From Irpex lacteus (taxonomy: Eukaryota; Basidiomycota; Agaricomycetes; Polyporales; Irpicaceae), in assembly GCA_001986395.2 (NCBI GenBank), contig MQVO02000002.1, positions 1-64,000 on the forward strand: a DNA stretch of 64,000 bases, read 5' to 3'. Positions within the stretch are counted from its first letter, which is position 1; each line of letters starts with the position of its first letter. A program made the position numbers and the translations under genes. The notes beneath the pieces were generated by a model, which saw nothing but the letters and a program-made list of their open reading frames with translations, ran no database searches and was not told the origin of the DNA. This document shows positions 11,932 through 24,631 of the stretch, one piece after another.

Positions 11932-14900
11932 CCTAGCAGATTTTGTAACTCTCTGAAGGGCTTGGGACTCTCCGCGGCTGCCTTGATCCTCTTATACGCC
12001 CAAAGAGCAGGGCCTAAATTACGCCATCGATTAATAAAGCCTACTAGACACCTAGCAGCATGGTTAAGAAGCGTATAACACGACTTCCATGTACGATAAG
12101 AGCACTGTCAGCCGCGGTTAATGTGGGTAATATATGTAGTTTTGCGAGAGAGTATCACCCGTTGGGTACATGAGACCATGCTTTGGCAGATGGGACATTT
12201 TGTTCATGAAATGATTCGCAGATTGGATGGATTTTCGTCACGGAGAATCGTAGATATTCGTAATTGGTGTTTCTCCTGGTATACGTGTTTGACAGGTAGA
12301 CAACTAGGGCCATCGTGAGCCCCGTCGAACGTCGGACGCCTGGAGGTTCGTAGCCAGGAGGCAGCGTCTATTCCTTCTACTACCGCATGGCTCCAGTAAC
12401 CTAGACCCACCAAACTGTTGTGGGGAGCACAGCTGAAGAAATTCCGTGCCAAAGGCTCGTGGCGCGCTGTCAGACAGAGTGACAGCGTGGCCTGAGTTCT
12501 TCAGTCGAAGTTCGAGAAGGGTTTTAGAGTACCACTTCATCAGTATTACATACGGAGTAGGCTAGTATCGTAACGGACTCACTGGCACTCCGCTGTCTCT
12601 TACAATGGATCCTCTTTTTATGGCTATTCTCATCATCATATGAGCATCTACTGAATGCAATATTAGCCGAAAATAAAAACAAAATACTACCGGAGGAGAG
12701 GAATTGCATGGATTGGCGGAATATTCTACGATATCGCCGTTCTTGTTACAAGGCAAGAAGACGTTAGCTTGAATTATGGAAAAGAAGCCTAGAGACGATC
12801 TTACATATCTTCAGCTTATCTCAGAGAAGTCGAAGATACACTTGCATCTTTAGCCTGACCAGGCGCAGGATTTGCAAGGGTATCTCCTTTCCGGGAGATA
12901 TCGATAACGCAACCACGACGGTACTTGACGACAGAATTCCACGATGGACCGAAGGACAGGGAGTATTGCAACTCCTTAGGAAGCATATGAAGCGGCGGGG
13001 ATAAGCAAAGTCAAATTAGCTCCGGAGTATCCTAACATCGTCCTTCAGAATACCTGTCATAGAACCAAGGCTCGTTAGTACGACCAGCAAGTGGTGTGCT
13101 CAGTGGATAGAAAGATTCACATCTTATGGGCATCGATTGACCTCTCCAGCACCACGTCTCATGATCCTACAGTACGGTTGCAATCACGGCGATTCTCGGC
13201 GTAGCTTATGGAACGATATAGCAATAAAGCTGTTACTAGTGCTTTCGCAATCCCGAGAAGACTTTGAAAACAAGCAGATCAGCGAAATTCGGTAGAGCTG
13301 TTTGTAATTGTGTACCGATGAACATCCGTCCGGAATAAACCACTGATTATCGCGTTAACTTCAACATGCTCCCTGGCTAGAATTCATTTAGTCCACGATC
13401 CAGAAGGATGAACACATGTTTACCTATGCGCCAATTGTTCAAAAGCTTATAACAGAGATCATTCTTGCGGGCGTCCAAAGATATTGCATACGCATCAATC
13501 TACACAGACCAGACATCAGCAGGCTCAAGATTGCCAGTATCCCACGTTACTGATAGAATACCCACATGATGTCCTTAGGGAACACTGCTCATCAGATTAC
13601 CGGAATGAACACAGAAGTAGACTGGATGAGCTGTCCTTATATCACTCTGAATACCGCAGGCTGAGCATTTTCCGGCATAGGACCTTCTTGTCGCGCTGAC
13701 AGTGATACTATCACATCGCCATGAGTGCACTTTGCACCTATCATCTGCAAGCAAATGGCCATCGTCAAATCCGTTTTTGCGGAAAACATGAGTGTGGCAC
13801 CCACAGATATGGCCGACTGATATCGGCGTATAGTTCCTGCTTCAATGCTATTTAAGCCGTCATAGTTGATAGCTAGGGGTGTTTAATGATAAACGTCATC
13901 GTGTGATAGATGGACATAGGTCTGTGAAAGATAAGATGGAGTGCATTGAAACGTGAATTTAAGCACGTAGCTGTGTAATGAGCTCACTGGCAGCTTTGAA
14001 TTGTGCGAGCGGAGATTACCGATAACCATGGAGCGCCACAAAGTTGATCCTCGCCTATTCAGGAAGCACGACCCAGGAGTGTCGAACGAGTCTACAGCTT
14101 TAAATTACTTATGAATGGCGATGCAGGAGGTGGGCTGTGGATAGCCCGAGTAGTGGTCAGCGCCTGAGGCAAACTCGAGATTGAAACGCTTATAGTGACT
14201 TAGCTCATCGTGGTCGTCAACCGTAAAGGCTTCTCCTTGTACATGCTCAGAGGCGATATAGACAGACCAACGCCCCTTTACCCCGTGAGCATCGGTCTCT
14301 GCACCAAGTCCCTGGACTATGCTGCTTCCAGTGTCTTTGCAAAGCACGGACTTCATGCAAGTAAGCGAAGTGTATCCAGCCCATTTCACCGGTTGAAACC
14401 CTCATCGCAATGCGCAGCGAACGTGTTGCAACATGTTACTCTTGTTCATACAGGGTATGAGCACATCGTGAGACAAGAGTATCGCAGGGCGTCGGAACAG
14501 CGGTGGCATCGGGCTCGTGCATCGGGTCTTAGTGTGGTTGGAGCTTGGCAATTCACTACTGTAGACAGACGACCTTAGTGAAGCGGCACCTAACCCTTGA
14601 CTTGAATGCAAGTTGACTACTACAAGCATGTGGTATTGTCGGTTAGTAATGTCATCTTTTTATCACTAAATTGTGCCAGAGTGTAAACGTACCGTAAGCG
14701 TAAATTTCACGCCACTGATATATAACCGTCGTATTCGTGTCCGTGCCCGAATAAAATTCGAATCCTTACTGCGAGTGCGCAGGAACGGTTATACGGCTTC
14801 CGAGATCACAAGTCCCAGAGCTGACACTATCCAAACAGAAGTTAAGATTGCCGTAGCAATAAGTAATATCTCCAACACTTGAGAAGAGATGAGAGTGTGA

Positions 14901-15040
14901 CGAGATGACGTTAACGCGCGCGCGGCAGCTGGACGCGTGACGCGTGACAATGATGGCGCATCAACGTCACGGTAAGTAGAGCAATCTCGGAATAAGCGCA
15001 CATTCAGCTCTTACAGACAACGCCCTCGTCGTTGGCGACG
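11932..15040. other. Intergenic, about 3.1 kb
   Basis: No gene can be supported apart from one weak minus-strand open frame (14105-14389). The remainder shows only short frames with no motif. Confidence 0.45.
14105..14389 (-). CDS. Possible small protein or exon, unknown
   Basis: A 94-residue open frame whose middle (GLGAETDAHGVKGRWSVYI, then acidic DDHDELSHYKRF) looks more protein-like than its neighbours. No family recognised, no signal peptide, no clear intron-linked partner. It may be a chance frame. Confidence 0.2.
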   Translation of the reverse strand: MKWAGYTSLTCMKSVLCKDTGSSIVQGLGAETDAHGVKGRWSVYIASEHVQGEAFTVDDHDELSHYKRFNLEFASGADHYSGYPQPTSCIAIHK

Positions 15041-17067
15041 ATGACCTCGAACGAGGACCGCAGCGCGCGGACATTGGCGAAGGGAAAGGCGCGGGCTCGG
15101 CCAGAAGACCTGGATGAAACAACGCCGCTGCTGGCGTCCACCTCTGGCAGCCAGCTCGAGGCCGACATCCCCCCTCGAAGGCGCCATCTAGCCTCACGAC
15201 TCCTGTCTGTGTTCTTGTTCTCGTTGGCGTTCTGCGTAGTCGTCTTTGTTCTTTTGGTGCTCATTGCCTATTCGTACGGGTCCCGGGCTTCCGACATCTC
15301 CCCAGAAAAGATTCAGCGCTCTGTCACGTTTCGGGGACCCGACAAGCTCGACGTTGTGCGGGTGGGGAAGGATGGCTCCATATCGCTGGAGGTACGGGGA
15401 AGGGTCGGGGTTGATGCTGCCGCAGTGATGGGCATCCAGGACGACGAAGACGACGACATATTTCGTTATGTCTGGAAGTCCATTGGACGCTGGGGTGTCC
15501 GTCAAGTCGACCGAATATCTGTCAACGTATCGGAAGTTGAGGTTTACACCACGCGAACGCACAGGCTACTCGCTAACGTGTCTATTCCAACCTTGGAGGT
15601 CCCCCTCACCACCAGCCCGCCCCAAGGTGACTCCTGGCTTACTGAATTGACCATACCTATCACCATTTTGCCTACGAAGAATATTTCGACATTAATCCAG
15701 TTTGTTCGTGAAAGTTGGCGGGATGGAGCACTGCAAATGACAACTGAGACAGACCGTGCTGCGGTTCAAGGTGGTGGACTTTATGAACGTAGTTGGAGAA
15801 AACGTTTGCGGGCGGTGCAGACGAACATCCACATGCCCATGCGTGTCAAGAGTACGTGTATTTCGAGTGAAATATGATCTGCGCTGCTTACCATGCCGCA
15901 GTTCCAGCAATCCCGGGTCTTCCGCCACCTGGAAGCAATGACCCGTTACCAGAACCATCCCAACTTGTGACTCTCGAGTCATTCAGGATCGAGACTGACG
16001 TTGATAATCATAAGCTGCGACTATTTGCCAATGCAACTGCCGTGAATCCGCTGCCCGACTCCGTGCATTATAATGCATCTCCATTGCCCTTTACCATATC
16101 TTTACTTGCCGTAAACCGCACCACTCGTCTCATTCCTGTGGCTTCGGTGGTCACCGAACCTTTCAATCTCACACATCCGAACGTGTCGCTAGCTGTCACC
16201 GGCGAGGTCTTGCCACTGTCCGCGGACGCATCAGCTACGGTTGCTGTCCTCATAGCCAACTATGTCTCTGAGCGGGACACCAATATCTCCATTTCATCAC
16301 CCTTATTTCCCTCTCTGGACATGGACGCTGTGTTCCCGGCTAAGCGACCGAAGCCACAAATCCTCCGGAACGTCACAATCCGTGAGATGAAAATAGTCCC
16401 ATCTAGTTCCGGCAACACCATGCTGGCCAGTGGGACTATCTTTGCCCGTGCCGTACTCCCCAGAGGCATCGACGTAGGGATCAATGTGACGAAGGTCCTA
16501 CCAGACGTCCTCATCTATGATGGAGAAGTACCTGAGTCCCCGCAGCGAACGTTAAATCCCGGGAGCGAGGTCAACCTCAACCTGCCTCCGCCTCAACCTC
16601 TCCCCGACCCTTTGCCTGAGAAAGCATTCGCTCATATCAGGCCTGACGACTGGATCATAGCGGCGAGCATTCCAGTGATCCCAGAGGAAGATAGTGGCAC
16701 AACTGTGGAGGTGACCGCCAAGATCGTAGACGTGCCATTCGAGGTTCTCCCCGGGAGAGATCGCGAGTTCCGTAATTTTGTCGGGAAGGTCAGTGTTAGC
16801 CATGTCCACCGTCATGTGTTCACGACTAACCGTGATTGCACGTCTTCTTGCTTGCTTATGTGGTCACATCAGGTCATCTTTGGTTCGCAGGGTGCCTTAG
16901 CCGGCGTGCAAGGCGTGGCCGCTGTTGCTGTCAGTGTTGATGGCCTCCCACTTCGTGATAGTGGCACGACCAACGAGACGGAGTTGAGCGGCCTGCCATT
17001 TCAAGGCAGTGTGCGTGTAGGGAAGAAGAATGTCGATTTTGCCTCGGAGGCGATACTCAGAGAGTGA
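15041..17067 (+). CDS. Single-pass vacuolar-type membrane protein (DUF3712/Tag1-like)
   Basis: The ATG at 15041 (MTSNEDRSARTLAKG) is preferred. The N-terminal cytosolic part carries DETTPLLAS, a dileucine-type signal common in vacuolar proteins. One strong membrane segment (LLSVFLFSLAFCVVVFVLLV) follows at about residues 60-80, and then a long lumenal part of repeated LEA2-like beta domains rich in N-glycosylation sequons. Intron 1 is 15852-15901 (phase 1) and joins cleanly to PAIPGLPPPG. A second likely intron is 16789-16890 (102 nt, in frame, also readable through, so optional or misassigned). The stop follows EAILRE at 17067. Fungal relatives are often labelled pre-rRNA processing protein; yeast Tag1 sits in the vacuolar membrane and helps end autophagy. 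Assignment rests on overall architecture. Confidence 0.65.
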
Positions 17068-17274
17068 GCTCTTGACTCTCTCTCTTTCAGTTGTGACGGA
17101 CACTGCTCGCCGCTCGCTTGTAATTTTGATCTCTGTAGACTATCTGTATAGCTTTATCTTGCTCTCGAAATAACAGAAGTACCCGGCGTCGGACACGCTC
17201 ACGCAACGTATGGATGTCAAAGTGGGGACCTCATGTGGTGCATGACAGAGTACCGTGTGCAGGCCGTCGGTAAT

Positions 17275-17700
17275 TCATGAACAGCGAATAAAAGCTGGAC
17301 AGTCGATAGTCCATATATCATCTTCCTTCGTAACATATCCTGCAGCGAAACGTCGCGCCTGCGATATTGCAGTGTTTGTCGATTTGAGGTTGTAGCCCGA
17401 TGTCATCATCCAGGATGGGCGCCATGTTTTATCAGGCTTCCCCGAAACTCCTTGTGTTCGCTGATTGGCCATTTGATTCTCAGGCACGGGGATCCATGAT
17501 GGCTCGACGAAAGGGACAAGATTGTACTTGCGAATACAAGATTGGACTTCAAGTCTCTAGCCGCAGTTCTGAAGTGGGGAAACTTACAATCACCAGAGGG
17601 CGTGAATGGCACCGGCGTATGATGAAAGGCAGATAATAGGTTCGGCAATAAATTACGGGAATAACGGAAGACGCTTTACAAGATAAGTACTGTGAAACGC
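17275..17700 (-). CDS. Possible C-terminal fragment, unknown
   Basis: An open stretch on the minus strand reading PFVEPSWIPVPENQMANQ and ending CPAFIRCS with TGA at 17275-17277. A GTAAGT..CTAG join at 17557-17587 would keep the frame upstream, but that intron would be only 31 nt, shorter than expected. No family recognised. Confidence 0.2.
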
Positions 17701-17790
17701 TAGAGGGTTCGGTGCTGTATCTATGCTACTGTCCGAGCGGTATGCAACCAGGTACAAGAGTAGAATGGGGCGAGTATCAAACCTAATGTG

Positions 17791-17990
17791 CTACAATAAT
17801 GGAGGGCCACCGTCACTTCTACGACGATTCGAAGGCCGGACGTGTGCGGGTTCAGATGGAAATGTGAGGTCGGATAGGTAGTAATGCTTCATGACAAACG
17901 GATCAGAGACGTTGAGCCGGGGAACAGCGAAGTTTCGCTCAAGCCCGGCCATGTTTGGCGCAGGAGGGACATAACTCTGGGACTTGCGGT
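17791..17990 (-). CDS. Possible C-terminal exon of an unresolved gene
   Basis: After an acceptor TTATAG near 17991 a 66-codon frame reads RKSQSYVPPAPNMAGLERNF, continues with a polar tail and ends in TAG at 17791-17793. Upstream exons may lie at 18110-18570 on the same strand (short stretches bounded by GT and AG), but I could not join them confidently. Function unknown. Confidence 0.25.
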
Positions 17991-19485
17991 GCTATAAGTT
18001 GGAAGAATCAAAGTGAGCACATGTCATGTTTGAATATGTCTTTCCGTCGCTCACAAAATTGCTCCGACGGTTGGCGACTGCGTAGGTTCAACAAGAGGTT
18101 ATATTTCATCTCAAATGACAGAAGATGTGGCTGAATGACTCACTATTGCCAACAAGTGCGCTTGCAAGTGGCCCCAGAACAGGTCTTAGGGTGATTAGGG
18201 CTGAAAATGCATTTGGTGCTGTCACATTGGATCTATACCACTCATAAATCAGTAAGCTGCGAGTACTGCGAAGTCGGGAGTACATACAACTTGTTCGGGC
18301 TATCATTCGAAGGGTCCGACCGTCAGTACATTCAGGAGAATCCCTCAGACTGTAAGTAGGGGCTCACCATAGTGTAAGCATGCCCGCAGACTGTGTATAT
18401 ATAGCAAACACTAGAAAGTCGTGAGTAAATGGTTCAGGTTTGAAGCGAAGATGGCCGCTACTCACTGACGTCTGAAGCACATTGTGGTGAAGGAGGGCTG
18501 AAGAACGTTGAGAGGTAGTTGAGATATGAGTGGTGTATGCTGATGCTTTCCACCTCACCCACACAGGCCTATATATGTCTCTCGGGAGTACAGCGTCATT
18601 CTTCCTCTATACCGTCGTCTGAAAGACTGCGAATCAGCCTGGAGAATGTCTCGTTGATCTCGGAGACATCGCACAGTAGGCATCATGAAAATGATTTCAT
18701 GAGTTCCTAAGGGTATCAGCGCACCATCCAAACACTCAACAAGCCTTCTATGAGATGAACACGGCAAACGGGAACCTATGCCGTCTCATAGACATACAAG
18801 ATCGACATTCCATCTTGAGTCGTTCCGTAGCGCGAATAGAACACGCTTCCGAGTTCGCCGTCGTACAGTTGGCTCTCATGTAGGCTCTGAGTGAATCTTG
18901 GCTTCCCCGATCTGTTCGGTGAGGTTGACATCGGGTTCTTGCACTTCAGTATCGATAACCTGCGTAGTGCATTCGATGACGGTGACAGGCCTGGACAGAC
19001 CATGAAGTGCCCAGACGGCAAGAGTGCTGCGAGATCGGAGAGAAAATGATGTATGATTTCGCACGCAAACCGGTATCCCTCCTGCATACAGGAGTTGCAT
19101 TAAGTTAAAGGAGGCTGTCCATCTCATGCGCCCGGGAGGCACAGCTTGCTGGGGCCAACTCGAATGTCAGCTTGTCGTTGAATTATGACTGTTACCCTGC
19201 TCACCATGTTTGAAAACCAGGATTCAACCATTTGATGTCATGTTCAATGCATTATGCTCATGAAACATGCCGATTCTTGTCGCCGCATTTTGTTATTTTG
19301 CGAGAGCGACGTCCAACTACAAAGCACGCCTTTCTAGGGCCAACACTTGCACGTGGCTGGTTCGGAAAATGCCGTACAGGTCGTGCCCGGGCGGCTGTGC
19401 TGTAAACGTCACTTGGACTGCTCCACTCGCACGACTGAAATGAAATCCAGTACTGCACTGTCCATCATCCTCACCGCCTTTGGCA
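17991..19485. other. Unresolved stretch with minus-strand exon-like pieces
   Basis: Several exon-like pieces on the minus strand (around 18370-18400, 18480-18560, 18780-19140) have plausible splice sites but no recognisable domain. I do not assign a gene. Confidence 0.3.
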
Positions 19486-21378
19486 ATGTTCTCACTCTTG
19501 CGCACGGCGACTAAGCTATCTGGTGCGTCCTGCTCGCGAAGAGGCCCGTCGTACACGCTTTGTTTTCAGCTCAGGCGTCGACAGAGTTCCCGTGTGCCGG
19601 GGCCGCAGTCCAGAGAAAACCTCAATGTCAGTCATTCGAGGTTCCTCGCAGAGGGCTCACGAGCAGCCAAATGGACCGATGATCCCGTAACACCAGGCAA
19701 TGGCGGGGCTGACAGTCCTGCAGAAGACTACGATGCTCTTCCTGATGGAAAAGGTAAGCAGTGGCAGCTTCTTTCACGGCTATGCAAGATTGTGTTCCTT
19801 GGCGGATGCTATTTCGCTTCTTAAACGATACGATACCCTCGGGATGTCATCAATTTCCGTGTATGGTGGTTTTGGTCTTGTCGGGCACATGCTGGTGGCA
19901 GTTGCACTTCTGCGGCAATGGCGTACACCTCTACTGTGTTGGGCCACGATCATGGCCCTTCGATCGATACGAACAGTGTACTGCTATTGATGCTTCTATC
20001 CTTGATTCGACTGAGCTCGTAGACTGCCCCTCACGTGTGGGCGTTTGTATTGTAGCTCTTTGCGGCCATTGCAGAAGGGTAAATGACGCTGTAATACTTC
20101 AATTTACATTGGAGAAGGTGTACTTCACCGGCTTTTTTAAACGCAGGAAGTCGCCGGATCAAGTTGTTTCAGTACGGTTGTGACTGGCACTGCGCGGCGG
20201 CATATCTATGATATTCTGACCTGGAAAAGAATGTTGGCAGTGTCAAGAAATACTGTATATGGCCGTTACAGAGACCATAGGTTATTAAACTACGCGCCAG
20301 ATGTATTGATTCCTCGGCATCCGTTCATCTCTGACGTTTACTGAATACGAAGCTAACATATACACCGCAGGAAAACTATCTCCGACTACCTCGCACCTCT
20401 TCAAGCTGATAATACCGATAGACCGGTTGAAATTGCGTCAGGAACCGAAGCGACCAGGGCCGCCGACGGTGTTTCTCCTACATCCTTCCCAACCGCTCTC
20501 ACACGTCGCTCGCCTTGTCGGTGCTTCACTAGGCTCCATTAATGCGAGCGTAGCGTTTCGCAGTGTGTCTCCAAAGGGACTGGCTTTGGAATGGTCAGAG
20601 TCTACTGATCTTGCAGACTTCATTCGTGACGCCGCTCGCGCCCGCGAGTTCACGATAAACATCCGAAGCGACGATGGCGACGAGAAGAGCCTGCAGGTGG
20701 TGGTTCCAACGTTTGCTGATCGCACTCGCTTCCTTCGGCGGAGACTCGAGACAATACAAGACGAGTTACAGTCTATGGAGGCGCTTAAGAAGCGGTGCGA
20801 TCTCGAGGCTCATCGCGGCGCCCGCAGGATGGCCGTGGGCGGCTTAGGGATGCTTGTTGTGTACTGGGGCACAGTGACGCGTCTCACATTCTGGGACTTG
20901 GGCTGGTACGCTTCAGTGTAGGTTTATCTCCAGCTCACACTGCTCATCGTTTTCGTGCAGGGACATTATGGAGCCCGTGACATATCTTTCTGGACTCTCC
21001 ATGGTCATCCTCGGCTACCTATGGTGTGTTTGTGCGATGCTTGATGGTACAATACAGTATTGACTTCGGTGCAGGTTTCTTTATCAAGGCAGGGAGGTTT
21101 CATACAGCTCAGTCCTTGACCGATCAATATCAACTCGTCGGCAAGCTTTATACAAGGCACATGGTTTTGATATCGAACGTTGGGCAGATCTAGTCGCCGA
21201 AGAGAGATCGGTAAGAAACGAGATAAGCAAGATTGCCGACGACTACGACGAGACGCGCTGGACAGAGCGCAGTCAGGAACGAGAAGACAAAGAGGACGAA
21301 ACGAAAGAGGAGATCAAGGAGCTCAGGATAGATGCTAAGAATGCGAAAACAGCTGAGCAGGCGAAAGCGAAGAAGTAG
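19486..21378 (+). CDS. Mitochondrial calcium uniporter pore subunit (MCU)
   Basis: Ca2+ channel of the inner mitochondrial membrane. Exons 19486-19753, 20371-20905, 20961-21023 and 21075-21378 join in frame to 389 residues. The N terminus is basic and Ser/Arg-rich (MFSLLRTATKLSGASCSRRG), as expected for mitochondrial import. The domain continues TSHLFKLIIPIDRL, a coiled coil (RRLETIQDELQSMEALKKR), TM1 (VGGLGMLVVYWGTVTRLTFW), the selectivity filter WDIMEP (W268, D269, E272; codon 268 is split by an intron), TM2 (VTYLSGLSMVILGYLWF), and a charged C-terminal coiled coil ending KAKK. All filter residues are intact. The first intron is 617 nt, far longer than the others here. Start: the ATG at 19486 is the first suitable one. 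Confidence 0.93.
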
Positions 21379-22118
21379 ACGGTCGCAGAGAATTGTCGGC
21401 CCAATATACCATATAGACGGACTCTACCAACCCACGGACGCACACATGTAAATTTCAATTATGCAGATATATCGCGCACCTCCAGAACGCAGGCCCGTTT
21501 GATGGCGCAGTCTGCTGTGCCACGAGATCAATGGACCTACACAATGCTTTCCTATTATGGACAAGGATTTCTGTTTGACAGCTGATTGCTTCTGTGAGTT
21601 GCATTGGAATGAATGCTACCTTCGCCATCATTGATCATATGTGCGGCCTCCTCAGTTGCGACACCGGCTCTCGCACGGTAACCTATGGATATATTGCTGG
21701 CACTATGTTTGGAATCTCACATATTTCAGATTCACTAGACACGCACTGATAACGGTGCGCAGTCGAACTGCAGACACTGCACAGAGCAGATTCGCTCATA
21801 GATTATCCAGCTAGCCCGGCTACAAAGTCGTAAATATAGAATTAACCCAGGTACTGTGCGACTCTAGGTGAATCCATCGAATTATGTGGATTGTTTGTAT
21901 AATGACCTCATTATTAATGCATTGCTATACTCTACATATATTTCGCTGGGATCTGGATTTTCTCTAACACGTACGACTTCGACGAACAATATTAATTGAC
22001 TACAGAGTGCGTGATATGGTGGACGCGCATCGTTCAAGATACATTTGTGCGACTTTCGCACGTTACGGGCGTGGTCGAAGGCACGGGGAAGTGGGGTTCG
22101 TAGTTGCATTTCGCATGA
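21379..22118. other. Intergenic between MCU and the membrane protein
   Basis: The two genes are convergent here (plus then minus). No gene, no repeat recognised. Confidence 0.5.
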
Positions 22119-23445
22119 CTAGATGTCATCGCCTGCGCTGCCTGTCGCCTGTATTCCTAAACCCGCTCTTTGGCGAATATGCGGCTGGCTCGCCTCCGGC
22201 GACGGGAGACGAGGTTTGGAGGCATACTGAGTCTTGACCACTTGAGGATATAAGAGATCGTCGAGCAAGAACTGCAAGGTCGCAAACTGGATGAATGCGA
22301 ACACGCCCATAGCCGCTGTCGCTACGAGGATGAATTTGATGTTCCCATGGGGAAGGGGTTCTCCACCGGAAATCTCGAAGTCAGGGGACGGCACCGTCGA
22401 CGCAAAAATACCGTTAGATGGGGAAAAGACAACGCCCAGGTAGACAAAGATGAGGTAGCTAATCCAAAATCCAATTTGCATCAGTAACATATTTCAGCAC
22501 CGAGGAGAGGAAATAGCACATACAGCCATCTGAAGCCACGAGGAGATGCCATGAGTACGCAAGCAGTCCGGATTTGACGGAAAGTCCAACGGTCCTGAGG
22601 CAGAAAATGAGTAAGCATATGCGCCCTGTGACGGGATTAGATGAAGATACTCACAATGGCACTGCTATTCACGGATTGCACAAAAGCCTTGAGAGAGTAA
22701 GAGAACAAGAATCCCTCGACGCAGAAGAGGACGGCCACGAGGATGAGTAACTGGTATCCAAGAGAATCCTGGATGGCGTGACCAAAACAATAGACCGCGA
22801 CGCATAGTCTACAAATAGATTACGACATGAGCATAGCGGTGAGCGACCCATATCAACAACATACATGAATAGCATGAATGCAGCTCTCTGCGTTTTTCGA
22901 CAGGTGGCTTCCACGTCGTCGCGTAGCGACTTCAAATTATAAGTGGGCGCGATGTCGTTGTGGTCCGAATCGACTGGAACGATCCCGGCGATATCATGGA
23001 TCATGAATCGATATCGCTTACGACACATGAATCTGAAAAGAAAGATTGGAAAGAACACGGCTTGGAGCATATTATGGTTGACGTAAGGTGCAGCCTGTTG
23101 GCAAAGTGCACGTCCAGCGTAGGTGACGCCAGACATGAAGAAGTCTGTGATGTCTGCTTGTCAGAACCTATTGCAGCACGGAAGATAGAAACGATACGGA
23201 CGCATGCACCATGCAGTGAGCTTCAAGGCGATGATTGGAGTTACCTTGGAGAACATAGAAAGCGAGTCCGGAGGCGAGTTGAGCGACGAGTCAAGTGGCG
23301 AGGTGGACGGTGAGGACGACGAGTGGGAGGACAGATTTGCATTAGGAGGTGAGGTTGCAAGTAAAGGAGGCGGGATGTGCGACATAGGAGGCGAACCGTT
23401 GGTGGGAGGCGGGTCGGTCGAAGTGGGAGACGAATCATTGCACAT
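22119..23445 (-). CDS. Multi-spanning membrane protein, unknown function
   Basis: A spliced minus-strand gene. The likely start at 23445 gives a Pro/Ser/Thr-rich N-terminal tail (MCNDSSPTSTDPPPTN...). Later exons are FFMSGVTYAGRALCQQ with VFFPIFLFRF, a loop VPVDSDHNDIAPTYNLKSL, AAFMLFMYVVD, then LCVAVYCFGHAIQDSLG followed by LLILVAVLFCVEGF, DRWTFRQIRTACVLMASPRG, IGFWISYLIFVYLGVVF, and FILVATAAMGVFAFIQF with a cytosolic tail ending GDDI (TAG at 22119-22121). About six hydrophobic segments are seen. The exact first intron is unsure, since several donor sites near 23220 fit; MFSKVTPIIALKL could be an alternative start. I do not recognise the family. Confidence 0.6.
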
Positions 23446-24631
23446 TAGGGCAGCTTCGTGTGGGTGAACGTAGAAAGCAAGCAGGTTAACGTCGGTCGAG
23501 GTAGGAGGCGAGCTTTATATGCTGAGGAAAACTCCTGACCATGACGTCGGAATCGCCTTTGTGGCTGTGATCGGCATGAAAGGCGCCTGTTTTATATATT
23601 TGCATTCAGAGGTGTGCTCTCGCCCCTAGCGCAGGAATCCGTGAATCCGTGTGAATGCATGGCATAGGATTATCTTACATTCCACACATATCTCCAGCTC
23701 TACCCCGAACATCGCTTTGAATCTACTCCCTATCCGATGAACGTCTCTTTTACCCGCGGTATGCAGTGATTTCTTTTCGTGATGTTCAGTCTTGTACGTG
23801 TTTCACCAGGAGAGAACACAAGATACGTGAAGCGGGTCTGGACTAGCGGGCCTCTACTAATCAAGACGGGGACAAGCATGCACGTAGCCATTGCAACGTA
23901 AGAGTTTCTTTTGCTTGAAGCATAGTAATTGACGTTGTTGACCAGCGATCGGGTCAAGGGAACGAGATCCGACGAACCACACTAGCTGCCATTTATGGTT
24001 AAGTTTCAAGGCTCCGGTTATTACCGGCACCGGTGTAGCAACTTCACCATCGCATGGCGCTGAGAACGACATTGGGCACCTGTAGCCTATCTAGGCTCGT
24101 GACCAGCCTCTAATAAACCTCGTACCTCGGAATTAAGTAGCCTATCCACTCAAGCAGCACAACTCTATGCCGTAATAGCGAGCCATGTCGCGACTTTAGA
24201 AGACTATAAAAGTTGCGCGGATAGTCTCAATATGATCGCACGTTAACTTGAATGGACCCGGTCGTTATCTACTTACTCCAACTTCAACTGGTCTTCCCAC
24301 CATGGCAGCAATATCACCATACAGGAATAGCTGCGGGGCCAGCCGCATACAGGTACAAGTCAAAGCCATGGTTCTACTATACAATCTAGCTAATCTACTA
24401 CTAGTAGCGAGCAGTCCTATTCGAAAGTTCGGAGGCTTTGAGCCTTCTTCTGTTGCATTTCTCAGCAAGTGCAGTCCCGCGATAAGAGGTTCGCTTCGTT
24501 GGTCGAGTACACATTCACATGTGAGACCTCGGGGTAGATAACATGCCCATGAACATTCTCATTGCACCAGATATAAACTGATACTGACCAGACGTATCTT
24601 CCAGTACCCGGCCACCGTGACACACTAGGCG
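23446..24631. other. Intergenic, upstream of dioxygenase copy 4
   Basis: Divergent promoter space between the membrane protein (minus) and copy 4 (plus). No gene recognised. Confidence 0.5.

Noticed and set aside
23161..23445. GGAGGC-rich stretch as a tandem repeat or G-quadruplex site
   Set aside because: Explained as the Pro/Ser/Thr-rich N-terminal coding exon of the membrane protein.
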